Notes: a model not told the origin generated them from the letters alone. A stretch of DNA of 54,229 nucleotides from Phaeobacter sp. HF9A (GCF_011806385.1 NZ_JAATOX010000014.1:1-54229); one strand, 5' to 3'; shown: positions 34,843-43,730, numbered from the stretch's first letter. Numbers and translations are program-made.

Positions 34843-35904
34843 TTATGCGGCCTCTTGCGGCAAGAGCCGGAGCGCGCCACCGGGCAGGGAAACGGGGATC
34901 GTCTCGCCTTCGCGGCAGGCGGCGTCGCTTTGATCGGCATTCTGCACCCTTGCAACCAGCGTGTTGCCATTGGCCAGCGCCATATGCACATGGGTGTCGG
35001 TGCCAAAATAGACCAGCTGCTCCACCTTTGCCTGAAGCACAAGCGCGCCGGGCTGCGCCGCACCCAGCACCACCCGCTCGGGCCGGACCATCACGGTGAC
35101 AGGCCCATCGTCATGGGCCGCCGGCACAGGCGCTTCGGCTTCGGGCAGGATCAGCTGACCGCCCTCACAACGCCCATCCAGGAAATTGGTCTCGCCGATA
35201 AAGCCGGCGACAAAGCGGTTGGCGGGTTGGTCATAAAGATCGCGCGGCTCGGCGATTTGCTGGAAGCGCCCGCCGCTCATGACCGCGATGCGGTCAGACA
35301 TGGTCAGGGCTTCTTCTTGATCATGGGTCACAAAAATAAAGGTCAGGCCGGTTTCCCGCTGTAGCCGCTTCAGCTCGACCTGCATTTCCTTGCGCAGCTT
35401 CATGTCCAGCGCCGACAGCGGTTCATCCAGCAACAGGATGCGCGGCTTGGGTGCCAGGGCCCGTGCCAACGCGACCCGTTGCTGCTGACCACCCGACAGT
35501 TCGCCGCTCTTGCGATGAGCGAGGTGGCCCAGCTGGACAAGATCCAGCATGCGCCCCACCGTTTCGTCGATTTCCGCCTGACGCTTGCCCAGCGCGCCGA
35601 GCGCAAAGCCGACGTTTTCCGCTACGGTCATATGCGGAAACAATGCGTAGTTCTGGAAAACCGTGTTCACCGGGCGGCGATTGGGCGGCGTATGGGCGAT
35701 ATCCTGACCGTCCAGCACAAGCGCGCCACCGCTGGGCGGCTCGAATCCCGCGATCATGCGCAGAAGCGTGGTCTTGCCGCAGCCGGAGGGACCAAGCAAC
35801 GTAAAGAACTCCCCCTCCTTGATCGAAAAACTCACCTCATGCAGCGCGGTTACGGCGCTCTCACCTCTGCCAAAGCGTTTGCTCAGGTTGCGAATGTCAA
35901 GCAT
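34843..35904 (-). CDS. Polyamine-type ABC transporter ATP-binding protein (PotA-like)
   Basis: 353 aa from the ATG at 35904, with AGAGGA 6 bases upstream. Walker A GPSGCGKT (38-45), signature LSGGQQQR, Walker B ILLLDEP, switch VTHDQEEAL; residues 240-353 are the TOBE-type regulatory domain ([11 protein letters not shown]). First gene of the operon potA-B-C-D, divergent from a TetR gene with a palindromic site between. Confidence 0.93.
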   Translation of the reverse strand: MLDIRNLSKRFGRGESAVTALHEVSFSIKEGEFFTLLGPSGCGKTTLLRMIAGFEPPSGGALVLDGQDIAHTPPNRRPVNTVFQNYALFPHMTVAENVGFALGALGKRQAEIDETVGRMLDLVQLGHLAHRKSGELSGGQQQRVALARALAPKPRILLLDEPLSALDMKLRKEMQVELKRLQRETGLTFIFVTHDQEEALTMSDRIAVMSGGRFQQIAEPRDLYDQPANRFVAGFIGETNFLDGRCEGGQLILPEAEAPVPAAHDDGPVTVMVRPERVVLGAAQPGALVLQAKVEQLVYFGTDTHVHMALANGNTLVARVQNADQSDAACREGETIPVSLPGGALRLLPQEAA

Positions 35905-35932
35905 TGGAAATCCTCTTCGTCGCCACCACAAC

Positions 35933-35958
35933 TATTGACATAAATTTTTTAGTCAATA
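35933..35958. promoter_or_regulatory. Candidate TetR operator between the importer operon and the regulator gene
   Basis: TATTGAC (35933-35939) and GTCAATA (35952-35958) are a perfect 7-bp inverted repeat with a 12-base AT-rich centre. Each arm contains a TTGAC that can serve as a -35 for one of the two divergent genes (TTGACA at 35935-35940 on plus, TTGACT at 35957-35952 on minus). A dimeric TetR repressor bound here would control both directions. Confidence 0.6.
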
Positions 35959-35994
35959 AAAACTTTTACACAACCATAAAAATCAGGTGCCCAA

Positions 35995-36675
35995 ATGCCC
36001 GCCGTTAACAGCCTGCCCGCTGCAGGCCTGCGAGATCGCAAAAAAGCTAAGCGGCGAGATGAAATTATCAGCGTCGCCAAGAAGCTGTTCGCCCAGCAAG
36101 GAATCGATGCCACCACGATGGCTGACATTGCCGCCGGGGCCGAAGTTTCTCCGCCCACCGTGTTCAATTACTTCGGCTCCAAGGATGGCCTGCTGATCGC
36201 GATGATCGCCGAAGGCACCGCCGAGGCGCGCGAGAACGACCGCGCGCTGCATTGGCGCGACGGCACCGACCTGACCACGCTGATCATCACATTGTTTCGA
36301 CGCATTTCCAGCCGAACGCTGGAGATCGCCAGCAAACGGGTCTGGCGCTACGCAGAAGCGGCCATGATCCGCCAGCCGAACACCAAGCTCGCCGAGGAAT
36401 ACAAGGATGTCTCCCATGCGGTGGTTCTTGTCATCGCCGATTTCTTTGCCGAGCTTGACCTGACCCTCCGCTCGGGCAGCAGCTGCACGGCGATGTATCT
36501 GGCCGAGATGTACCACGACCTCTGGATGCCCTGCTTCATCCAACTCATCACCCACGACGAGCAGACCCTTGAGCAACACGACGCCATCCTGCGGGAGCGC
36601 TTCGCTCCCCTGGTGGAGCTCATGTTCACAGATGACTGCATCGACACACCCCGCCGCAAGGATCCGTCCAAATGA
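35995..36675 (+). CDS. TetR-family transcriptional regulator
   Basis: 226 aa. Helix-turn-helix at about 20-65: RRDEIISVAKKLFAQQGIDATTMADIAAGAEVSPPTVFNYFGSKDGLL, a classic TetR N-terminus; the rest is a helical ligand/dimer domain with no assignable ligand. It is divergent from the polyamine-type importer and its stop overlaps the amidohydrolase start (ATGA), so it likely controls both in response to the imported compound or its product. Confidence 0.9.
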   Translation: MPAVNSLPAAGLRDRKKAKRRDEIISVAKKLFAQQGIDATTMADIAAGAEVSPPTVFNYFGSKDGLLIAMIAEGTAEARENDRALHWRDGTDLTTLIITLFRRISSRTLEIASKRVWRYAEAAMIRQPNTKLAEEYKDVSHAVVLVIADFFAELDLTLRSGSSCTAMYLAEMYHDLWMPCFIQLITHDEQTLEQHDAILRERFAPLVELMFTDDCIDTPRRKDPSK

Positions 36676-38321
36676 CCGCTGACCTAATCATTCTGAACGC
36701 AAGCGTCCTGACCATGGACGACAGCACCCCGCGCGCCGAAGCCGTTGCAGTGCATGGCAACCGCATCCTGGCAGCAGGCGACGCCGAGAGCCTCCGCGCG
36801 CTGGCTGGCCCCGACACCCGCATCATCGACGCACATGGCGGCACGCTGATGCCCGGTTTTGTCGAATCGCACCTGCATCTCTTTTCCGGCGCCTATGGCC
36901 GGACCCTGTTGCAGCTTGCCGATATAAAGGGCGCAGACGCGATGACAGAGGCCGTTCGCGCCTTTGCCGCCGCAAAGCCGGATGAAGGACTGCTGTTCGC
37001 CCAGGGTGCCGACTACGAGATCCTCGGAGCAGGCACCCGACTTGACCGCCATGCGCTGGATGCAATGTGCCCGGATCGGCCGCTGGCGGTGATGGCCTAT
37101 GATTTTCACACGCTTTTTGCGAACACCGCCGCCCTGCGCGCGGCCGACCTGCTGCATGGGCGCGACCTGCCAACCGGCAACGAGGTGGTGATGGGCTCCG
37201 ACGGGCTTGCCACCGGTGAATTGCGGGAGAAATTCGCACTGCTTCCGGTCCTGGACCTGCGCACCAGCGGCGGGCGCGAGATGCTGGGCATGTCGGGCAT
37301 CGAACCGGAAACCCCGCCCACCCAAACCGAATGGGACGAGGATGTCGCAGTACTGACCGACGGGCTGCGCTTTATTGCCTCAAAGGGCATCACCTCGGTT
37401 CACAACATGGACGGCAATCGCCACCTGCTGGAGCTCTTGCGCACGGTCGAGGACAACGGCGACCTGATTGCCCGCGTTTCCGTGCCCTTCCACTATACCG
37501 GCGAGATGCAGCTGTCCGAACTGGATCGCGCCAGCGCCATGGCCGAGGATTTCACCGGTGACTGGCTGACCAGCAACCGCGTCAAGATCTTCATCGACGG
37601 GGTCATCGAAAGCGGCACCGCGTCTATGCTGGACGATTACGCCGACAAGCCTGGCCTGCGTGGCGAGCCGATCTTTGACGCGGCGACATTCGCAGAGGCC
37701 GCGATCGAAGTGGACAAGCGCGGCATGCAGATCACCGTGCACGCCATCGGCGACGCCGCCGTTCGGATCGCCCTGGATGGCTACGAGGCCGCTCGCCGCG
37801 CAAATGGGCCCCGCGACAGCCGCCATCGCATCGAACATATCGAAATGATCGACCCGACCGACATCCCGCGCCTTGCCGAACTGGGGGCTATTGCCTCGGT
37901 CCAGCCGCTTCATGCGCCGACCGAGGACAATCCGACCGCTCGCAGCATCGGCGCCGAGCGCGCACCCTACGCCTATGCCTGGCGCGCCTTGCATGACGCT
38001 GGCGCCACCGTCGCCTTCTCCTCCGATTGGCCGATTGTGCCAGTCGATCCCTTGCTGGGAATCCAGACCGCGCTGACCCGCAAGCCATTCCTGCCCGGGC
38101 TGCCGGACCATCGGCTTGGACTGACTGACGTCCTGAAAGCCTTCACCACCAATGGCGCCTATGCCGGCTTCATGGAAAAGCAGACCGGTCAGATCGTTCC
38201 GGGGATGCTCGCCGATCTGGTCCTGCTGTCGGGCAACATCGAAAACACCGACCCCGAGCGGATCGCAGAGATGGATATCGTGATGACCATCTGCGGCGGG
38301 CGGATCACCCATGAAGCGTGA
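36672..38321 (+). CDS. YtcJ-like amidohydrolase (amidohydrolase family 3)
   Basis: 549 aa. Metal-binding HxH at H67/H69 (MPGFVESHLHLFSGAY), GLLFAQGADYEILG, the region KGITSVHNMDGN, VKIFIDGVIESGTASMLDDY, HAIGDAAVRIALDGYEAAR, HRIEHIEMIDPTDIPRL (two metal His) and FSSDWPIVPVDPLLGIQ (Asp). These are the YtcJ/N-substituted formamide deformylase branch. The reaction is hydrolysis of an N-acyl or formamide bond; the substrate is unknown. No signal peptide, so cytoplasmic. Coupled to the TetR gene and followed by a DUF3237 gene. Confidence 0.9.
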   Translation: MTADLIILNASVLTMDDSTPRAEAVAVHGNRILAAGDAESLRALAGPDTRIIDAHGGTLMPGFVESHLHLFSGAYGRTLLQLADIKGADAMTEAVRAFAAAKPDEGLLFAQGADYEILGAGTRLDRHALDAMCPDRPLAVMAYDFHTLFANTAALRAADLLHGRDLPTGNEVVMGSDGLATGELREKFALLPVLDLRTSGGREMLGMSGIEPETPPTQTEWDEDVAVLTDGLRFIASKGITSVHNMDGNRHLLELLRTVEDNGDLIARVSVPFHYTGEMQLSELDRASAMAEDFTGDWLTSNRVKIFIDGVIESGTASMLDDYADKPGLRGEPIFDAATFAEAAIEVDKRGMQITVHAIGDAAVRIALDGYEAARRANGPRDSRHRIEHIEMIDPTDIPRLAELGAIASVQPLHAPTEDNPTARSIGAERAPYAYAWRALHDAGATVAFSSDWPIVPVDPLLGIQTALTRKPFLPGLPDHRLGLTDVLKAFTTNGAYAGFMEKQTGQIVPGMLADLVLLSGNIENTDPERIAEMDIVMTICGGRITHEA

Positions 38322-38331
38322 GGCCAGCGAA

Positions 38332-38796
38332 ATGGACATCTCAACCCTTGGCGCCAACCGCAGCCTCGGCCAGCCCGCCCTGCGCAAGGCCTGCGTCATC
38401 CGCGCAGACCTTGGCGAGGCCGTGGAATTCGCAACCACCCATGGCACCACCCGCGCCATGTTCCCGATCACCGGCGGCATGGCAGAGGGCATTGGCTGGC
38501 GCGCGCGCATCCTGCCCGGCGGGGCCGACTTTGCGCTCGGCCTGCCCGATGGCTCCTACGCCATCGAGGCGCGCTATTGCATGGAGCTGACCGACGGCAC
38601 CCCGATCATGGTCACCAATGCCGGCAGGATGACCCCGCAACCCGATGGCAGTTTCCTTGGCCGCACCCGCGCAACGCTGGAAGTTCCCGAAGGGCCGCAC
38701 AGCGCCCTGGGCGCGGCGGTCTATTTCGGCACCGCCCTGGCCGAGCCCGGCGACGAGGACCACGTCTATATCGAGCTATGGGAAGCGCCGATCTGA
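38332..38796 (+). CDS. DUF3237-family protein
   Basis: 154 aa from the ATG at 38332, with GTGAGG 8 bases upstream; an ATG at 38311 within the amidohydrolase end is possible. The features VEFATTHGTTRAMFPITGG, LPDGSYAIEARYCMELTDGTPIMVTNAGRM and VYFGTALAEPGDEDHVYIELWEA fit the small beta-barrel DUF3237 proteins, which have no established biochemical role. It is in the same transcript as the amidohydrolase and might act on or bind its product. A strong hairpin follows. Confidence 0.8.
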   Translation: MDISTLGANRSLGQPALRKACVIRADLGEAVEFATTHGTTRAMFPITGGMAEGIGWRARILPGGADFALGLPDGSYAIEARYCMELTDGTPIMVTNAGRMTPQPDGSFLGRTRATLEVPEGPHSALGAAVYFGTALAEPGDEDHVYIELWEAPI

Positions 38797-38864
38797 TCGC
38801 GCGCCGCAGGCACGCCCCTGCGCCTTTTGCCTTCCGCAACGCGACTGGCCGGAACACCGGTTGA

Positions 38865-38883
38865 GCGGCCCCCTTGGGGCCGC
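38865..38883 (+). terminator. Terminator after the DUF3237 gene
   Basis: GCGGCCCC (38865-38872), loop CTT, GGGGCCGC (38876-38883): perfect 8-bp GC-rich stem 68 bases after the stop codon. No T-run follows, so strength is uncertain. Confidence 0.6.
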
Positions 38884-38973
38884 AATCGCGTCGTGACACG
38901 GGTACGCCGGACCAACCCAACGTCCTGCACGCGATTCCGCCTCGCGACACCACAAGGCCCAGACTCGCCAAAT

Positions 38974-38989
38974 GTGATCAACTTATGAA
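38974..38989 (+). promoter_or_regulatory. Operator-like site, copy 1 (GTGATCAACTTATGAA)
   Basis: Matches copy 2 at 39080-39095 in 13 of 16 bases. Copies are 106 bases apart, about ten turns of helix, placing them on the same DNA face, as needed for looping by a dimeric regulator. The GntR gene at the end of the operon is the obvious candidate. Confidence 0.55.
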
Positions 38990-39049
38990 CTCTCTCCGCT
39001 TTGAATTCAGATTTCACACCCTATTTTTCCATTAATTTTGGGATATCCG

Positions 39050-39095
39050 TTGACAGGAAGAGGACTCAAATCTAGCAAAGTGATCACATTGTGAA
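39050..39095 (+). promoter_or_regulatory. Candidate promoter and operator copy 2 for the aminotransferase operon
   Basis: TTGACA (39050-39055) is a consensus -35; TAGCAA (39073-39078), 17 bases further, is a weak -10. The operator-like GTGATCACATTGTGAA (39080-39095) follows at once and contains the perfect palindrome GTGATCAC (39080-39087), a GT-N4-AC pattern as bound by GntR-type proteins. Binding would sit over the transcription start. Confidence 0.5.
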
Positions 39096-39109
39096 TTTTG
39101 AGGATCGCC

Positions 39110-40522
39110 ATGAGCAACCAAGAAACAGCCCGCCCCCTTGCGCCAGGTCTTGACCTCGCGGCGCTCACCTCCAAGGCCCGCGCCATTTCCGAACAGGAAG
39201 GCAAGATCTATGCCCAGCGCCGGGCACGCAGCAAAGCCATGTTCGAAAATCCCGAGACGGGCTTTTACGACCAGGTGCCGCAGCACTGGATGCGCGACTG
39301 GCCGATGCCCTTCCCCTTTGCCGTGGCAGGCGCATCCGGCAGCACCCTGACCGACATCGACGGCAATGAGCTGACCGACTTCTGCCTTGGCGATACCGGG
39401 TCGATGTTCGGCCATGCGCCGCAGCCGGTCGTCGAGGCCCTGGCGCAATCGGGCACGCGCGGCCTGACGACAATGCTGCCTTCCGGCGAAACCACCAAAG
39501 TCGGCAAACTGCTGACCGACCGCTTCGGCCCGTTTGTCTTCCAGGTTGCCGCCACCGCCAGCGACGCAAACCGCTTTGCCATTCGGGTGGCGCGGGCCGT
39601 GACCGGCCGCAAAAAGGTGCTGGTCTTTGATGGCTGCTACCACGGGGCCGTCGACGAAACGCTGGTCGATCTTGAAGATGGCAAAACCGTCCCCCGCTCG
39701 AACCTTCTGGGTCAGGTTGTAGACGTCACCACGACCAGCGTCAGCATCCCCTTCAACGACGTTGAAGCCCTGAAAGCCGCGCTGGAAACCAAAGAGATCG
39801 CGGTAGTTCTGGCTGAACCGGTGATGACCAACTGCGGCATGATCCTGCCGGACGAGGGCTACCTCGATACCCTGCGCGAGCTGACCCGCGCCAATGGCAC
39901 CTTGCTGCATATCGACGAGACCCACACCATTTCGACCGGCCTTGGCGGCTACACCGCCGTGCATGGGCTGGAGCCGGATATTTTTGTCGTCGGCAAACCC
40001 GTCGGTGGCGGCATACCGGTCGCAATCTGGGGCATGTCCAAGGATGTGGCACAGGGCATGTCCGACATCCGTGCCAAGATGACCGGCATCGGCCATTCCG
40101 GCATCGGCACGACCCTGTCGGGCAGCACGCTGCAAATCGCCTGCCTGCGCGCCTGCCTCGAAGAGGTCATGACCGCAGAGGCCTACGCGACGATGAACCG
40201 CAATGCCGACCGGCTGGAGCAAGGTTTCACTGACGCGATCCGCGCCGCCGGGCTTCCCTGGCATGTCAGCCGCGTCGGGGCACGGCTCGAAATCGTCTTT
40301 TCCGCCACCCCCGTTCGCAACGCAAAAGAGGCCCACGCGGCCGAGATCGACGACATTCAGCACGCGTTGCATATCAGCCTGCTCAACCAGGGCTATCTGG
40401 TGACGCCGTTTCACAACATGGTGCTGGTCGCACCAACCACCACAGAAGCACAGATCGAAGGGCTGCTCGGCGCCTTTGAACAGGTGCTGACCCGCCTTGT
40501 CTCGCAGGAGGACGTGCAATGA
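39110..40522 (+). CDS. PLP-dependent class III aminotransferase family protein (glutamate-1-semialdehyde aminomutase-like)
   Basis: 470 aa from the ATG at 39110, with GAGG 6 bases upstream. Fold type I features: DIDGNELTDFCLGDTGSMFGH, VFDGCYHGAVDETLVDLEDG (PLP phosphate/ring contact), LLHIDETHTISTG (Asp that binds the pyridine N) and VVGKPVGGGIPVA, the Lys of the internal aldimine. Overall it resembles glutamate-1-semialdehyde aminomutases, but DETHT replaces the usual DEV-T and the context is catabolic, so transamination of an amine or amino-aldehyde is more likely. Overlaps the ligase gene by ATGA. Confidence 0.88.
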   Translation: MSNQETARPLAPGLDLAALTSKARAISEQEGKIYAQRRARSKAMFENPETGFYDQVPQHWMRDWPMPFPFAVAGASGSTLTDIDGNELTDFCLGDTGSMFGHAPQPVVEALAQSGTRGLTTMLPSGETTKVGKLLTDRFGPFVFQVAATASDANRFAIRVARAVTGRKKVLVFDGCYHGAVDETLVDLEDGKTVPRSNLLGQVVDVTTTSVSIPFNDVEALKAALETKEIAVVLAEPVMTNCGMILPDEGYLDTLRELTRANGTLLHIDETHTISTGLGGYTAVHGLEPDIFVVGKPVGGGIPVAIWGMSKDVAQGMSDIRAKMTGIGHSGIGTTLSGSTLQIACLRACLEEVMTAEAYATMNRNADRLEQGFTDAIRAAGLPWHVSRVGARLEIVFSATPVRNAKEAHAAEIDDIQHALHISLLNQGYLVTPFHNMVLVAPTTTEAQIEGLLGAFEQVLTRLVSQEDVQ

Positions 40523-41901
40523 CCGAGAACAGACCCAATGAGGCCGCTTCCATCGAAGAAGCAGAAGCATTCCTGGCCAAACACCCCGACATCTCGGCCT
40601 TTGACCTTGTGCTGATCGACCCGAACGGGATCGCCCGCGGCAAGATCATCCGCCGCCACGAGCTGCTGGGCCTTTTCAAATCCGGCCGGCACCTGCCCGG
40701 CTCGATCCTCGGGCTCGACGTCACCGGCGAGGATGTGGACGAGACCGGGCTGGTCTGGGACGACGGCGATGCGGACCGGATTGCCTGGCCGATTGCCGGG
40801 TCGCTGGTGGAACTGCCCTGGACCTCGCCCAAGCGGGGCGAAGTCCGCGTGAGCCTTTATGAGCTTGACGGCACCCGCATGGCCGCCGATCCGCGCCACG
40901 CCCTGTCGCGCCAGATCGACGCTTTTGCGCAAATCGGCATGACCCCCGTGATGGCCTTCGAGCTGGAATTCTATCTGCTGGACGCCAGCCGCGACGCCAC
41001 TGGCCGCCCGCAGGCCGCGCGGATGCCGATCACCGGCGATCTGAATTCGACCAATCAGGTCTACAGCCTTGACCCGCTCGACAATATGCAGAGCTTCATC
41101 GCCGAGCTATACGCCCATGCCGAAGTGCAGGGCCTGCCGGTCGAGACGATGATTTCCGAATACGCCCCCGGCCAATACGAGCTGACGCTGCGGCACCGGA
41201 CCTCTGGCCTGCGTGCGGCGGATGATCTGATCATGCTGAAACGTCTGGTGCGGGGTCTCGCGATCCGGCACGGGATGCGCGCCAACTTCATGGCGAAACC
41301 CATGTCCGGGCGCTCCGGCTCTGGCATGCATCTGCACACCAGCCTCGCCAATGACGCGGGCGAGAACCTGATGGCGGACACCGGCGAGGCGCTGGCGCCG
41401 CTGCTGTTGAACGCGGTGGCGGGCCTGCAAAAGAACATGGCCGACTCGATGCTGCTGTTCGCGCCCAACATCAACTCCTGGCGCCGCTTCAGCAAGAACA
41501 GCTATGCACCCACCGCCGCAACCTGGGGACGCAACAACCGCAGCGTCGCGATCCGGGTCCCCGCAGGCAACCCCGCCAATCGCCACATCGAGCACCGCAC
41601 TGCCGGCGTCGATGCGAACCCCTATCTGGTGGCGGCGGGCGTGCTGGGCGGCATGTATGAGGGCATTCGGGACAAACTGCTCCCCGATGCCGAAGCCACC
41701 TCCTATGACGCCGAAAGCGACTATGTGCTGCCAAAAGACTGGGCAGCGGCGATCGACCGCGCAGCGGCATCGAACTTCGTCAAAGACGCGCTTGGCGAAA
41801 AAATGGCGCATGTGTTCCTGGCCCTGCGGCAGTCGGAATACGACCGCTTCATGGCCGAGGTCACCGCGGAAGAGTTCGACTATTTCGCCAACACGATCTG
41901 A
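40519..41901 (+). CDS. Glutamine synthetase-family ligase (gamma-glutamylamine synthetase type)
   Basis: 460 aa. The GS beta-grasp domain (FDLVLIDPNGIARGKIIRRHEL) is followed by the catalytic domain: MAFELEFYLLD (metal Glu), EYAPGQYELTL, RANFMAKPMSGRSGSGMHLHTSL (metal/ATP His), NSWRRFSKNSYAPTAATWG and RHIEHRTAGVDANPYLVAAGVL. It belongs with PuuA/GlnT/IpuC-like enzymes that ligate glutamate to amines rather than to ammonia. Such ligases open polyamine and isopropylamine degradation routes. It is coupled to an aminotransferase and an SDR and lies near a polyamine-type importer, which supports an amine substrate. Confidence 0.9.
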   Translation: MTENRPNEAASIEEAEAFLAKHPDISAFDLVLIDPNGIARGKIIRRHELLGLFKSGRHLPGSILGLDVTGEDVDETGLVWDDGDADRIAWPIAGSLVELPWTSPKRGEVRVSLYELDGTRMAADPRHALSRQIDAFAQIGMTPVMAFELEFYLLDASRDATGRPQAARMPITGDLNSTNQVYSLDPLDNMQSFIAELYAHAEVQGLPVETMISEYAPGQYELTLRHRTSGLRAADDLIMLKRLVRGLAIRHGMRANFMAKPMSGRSGSGMHLHTSLANDAGENLMADTGEALAPLLLNAVAGLQKNMADSMLLFAPNINSWRRFSKNSYAPTAATWGRNNRSVAIRVPAGNPANRHIEHRTAGVDANPYLVAAGVLGGMYEGIRDKLLPDAEATSYDAESDYVLPKDWAAAIDRAAASNFVKDALGEKMAHVFLALRQSEYDRFMAEVTAEEFDYFANTI

Positions 41902-41935
41902 CACTTTACTCGGATCCTAACGCTGGAGGGGCGCC

Positions 41936-42697
41936 ATGCCTTCCCTGAAGACCGCCCTGGTCACCGGTGCCGGTGCACGTGACGGCATTGGCTTTGCGAT
42001 CGCCCGACGTCTTGCGCAACGCGGGATGTCGGTTGCGATTGCCGGTGCCAGCGACCGCATCCACGACCGCGGAGAAGAGCTGCGCGTCGAGGGGTTCCAG
42101 ATCACATCGCATGTGGCCGACCTGACCAAGGCGCAGCAGGTCGCGCGCCTGCGCGCCGAGGTCGGCCCCGTCGATGTATTGGTAAACAATGCAGGCATGG
42201 GCTCGATTGCGGCCCCTGCCATTCAACGCAGCTTTATGTCCCTCTCCGAGGCGGATTGGGACGTGGGCATCGACGTGACCCTGAAAACGGCCTTTCTCGT
42301 GACCAAGGCCTTCCTTGAGGACATGACCCAAAAGGGCCTGGGCCGGATCGTGAATATTGCCTCTGTCACCGGCCCGCTCGTCTCCAACGAAGGCGAGGCC
42401 GCCTATTCCGCAGCCAAGGCTGGCATGGTCGGCATGACCCATGCCCTGGCGCTGGAGGTTGCGCGCTATGGCGTCACGGTCAACGCCGTAGCCCCCGGAT
42501 GGGTCGAAACCGGCGCCTCGACCGAAGAGGAACTAATCGCGGCGCGCCACACCCCACCAGGTCGCGCCGGTCGCCCGGATGAAATCGCCGCCGCCGCCGC
42601 TTTCCTCGCAGCGGAGGAGGCCAGCTATGTCAACGGATCCGTGCTTGTGGTGGACGGTGGCAACATCTTGCAGGAAAGCAAGGTTCAACTCGGATAA
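41936..42697 (+). CDS. Short-chain dehydrogenase/reductase
   Basis: 253 aa. TGAGARDGIG (10-19) is the nucleotide motif with two extra residues compared with the classical TGxxxGIG; NNAG at 84-87, S143, Y157 and K161 (YSAAK) complete the active site. The FabG-like sequence ends with a standard VLVVDGGNILQESK tail. GGAGGGG lies just before the ATG. In this cluster it may oxidise or reduce an alcohol/aldehyde produced from the amine. Confidence 0.88.
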   Translation: MPSLKTALVTGAGARDGIGFAIARRLAQRGMSVAIAGASDRIHDRGEELRVEGFQITSHVADLTKAQQVARLRAEVGPVDVLVNNAGMGSIAAPAIQRSFMSLSEADWDVGIDVTLKTAFLVTKAFLEDMTQKGLGRIVNIASVTGPLVSNEGEAAYSAAKAGMVGMTHALALEVARYGVTVNAVAPGWVETGASTEEELIAARHTPPGRAGRPDEIAAAAAFLAAEEASYVNGSVLVVDGGNILQESKVQLG

Positions 42698-42868
42698 TCA
42701 CCCGCGCGTCTGCCCGCGGCGGGGTCGGTCGCCCGGGACGGATGGAATTGGCAAAACCCGCAGGACTGGTTAGGCTGGCCTATCGACCGGGACGTTCGGG
42801 ATCGCCCCGTTCGGCACGCAGAATACGGGCACCATAGTGCCCAATCACCGTCGCAATGGCAGGACTGA

Positions 42869-43546
42869 ATGCGAGATATTTCGACCCAGCACCAGCAGAT
42901 CTATCAGACCCTGCGCGAGCAACTGATCTCCGGGCGCTTCGCCCCCGGCACAAACGTCAGCACACGCGGCATCAGCAAGACGATGGGGGTCGGCGTGATG
43001 CCGGTCCGGGGCGCCATTACACGCCTTAGCGGTGAACGCGCACTTGAAGTGCAGCGCAATGGTCGGATCTGCGTGCCAGAGCTGACCCGTAGCCGTTTTG
43101 AGGAACTGATGCAGGCCCGCCAGCAGCTGGAACCGCTCTGCGCCATGCGCGCCCTGCCCTGCATGACGGCAGAGAAAATCGCTGAAATGGAAGCCTGCGA
43201 CAGGCGGATGAACGAAAGCTACGACACCGGCGATGTCGATGCCTATATGCGCGAAAACTACCAGTTTCACTTTACGCTCTACCGTGCCGGCGGCTCCGAG
43301 GTTCTGGTGCCTCTGCTGGAAAGCGTCTGGATGCAGTTCGGCCCCTTCATGCGCAGCGTCTTCAGCATGGATGAAAAATCCGACATCGTCGACAAGCATC
43401 AAATGACCCTTGAGGCGATCAGGCGCAACGACGCCGATGCGCTTGGATTGGCCATTCAGGCGGATATCATGGATGCGGTTCATCTGCTCAAGCAAACGCT
43501 GGGCGACAAGACAGAGGCGGCCGAGACGCCGACCCTCCAGGACTGA
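42869..43546 (+). CDS. GntR-family (FCD) transcriptional regulator
   Basis: 225 aa, the usual length for a FadR-subfamily protein. Winged helix at about 8-70 (IYQTLREQLISGRFAPGTNV, then STRGISKTMGVGVMPVRGAITRL), followed by a helical FCD domain with NYQFHFTLYRAGGS and DKHQMTLEAIRRND carrying candidate metal His residues. It lies 171 bases after the SDR; no clear promoter or hairpin is visible between them. It probably regulates the upstream aminotransferase operon through the duplicated GTGATCA sites. Confidence 0.9.
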   Translation: MRDISTQHQQIYQTLREQLISGRFAPGTNVSTRGISKTMGVGVMPVRGAITRLSGERALEVQRNGRICVPELTRSRFEELMQARQQLEPLCAMRALPCMTAEKIAEMEACDRRMNESYDTGDVDAYMRENYQFHFTLYRAGGSEVLVPLLESVWMQFGPFMRSVFSMDEKSDIVDKHQMTLEAIRRNDADALGLAIQADIMDAVHLLKQTLGDKTEAAETPTLQD

Positions 43547-43606
43547 ACCGCGCAAAAGCCGACACGCAGATCGCAGAATTTCTACCTACCGCCAGCAAAA
43601 CCCCGT

Positions 43607-43653
43607 CCGAACAAGCTGGTTCGAACGTCTGCACCGGCTTGTTCGGTCGCGCG
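43607..43653 (+). promoter_or_regulatory. Repeated upstream element, copy A, before the RTX hydrolase gene
   Basis: Begins with CCGAACAAGC (43607-43616), perfectly inverted as GCTTGTTCGG (43637-43646); between them is GTTCGAACGTC (43619-43629), and CGGTCGCGCG (43644-43653) ends it. The stretch 43619-43653 matches 47103-47137 at 27 of 35 bases with identical spacing of both conserved blocks, and the 12 bases before it match at 8. GTTCG recurs at 43619 and 43641, 22 bases apart, a two-turn spacing favoured by AraC-type activators. It ends 77 bases before the RTX gene start. Confidence 0.6.
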
Positions 43654-43730
43654 GGCCGGATCCGATCCGTATCTGGAGGCCAAACAGCAGATCGCGCTGA
43701 CCTCTTTGAATACAGACCCAAGGACATACC

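Larger units (their letters stand above)
38797..39109. other. Intergenic regulatory region before the aminotransferase operon
   Basis: 313 bases. It holds a strong hairpin (38865-38883), two related GTGATCA-type sites (38974-38989 and 39080-39095), a TTGACA at 39050-39055 and an AT-rich run (39000-39040). No coding signal is seen. Confidence 0.6.

Noticed and set aside
34842-35063. Longer N-terminus for the PotB-like permease
   Set aside because: The extension reads the ATPase gene out of frame and is Arg/Pro-rich; the ATG one base after the ATPase stop gives the normal family start.
39098-39109. TTG start for the aminotransferase 12 bases upstream
   Set aside because: It would place the GAGG ribosome site inside the coding region; the ATG at 39110 is 6 bases from it.
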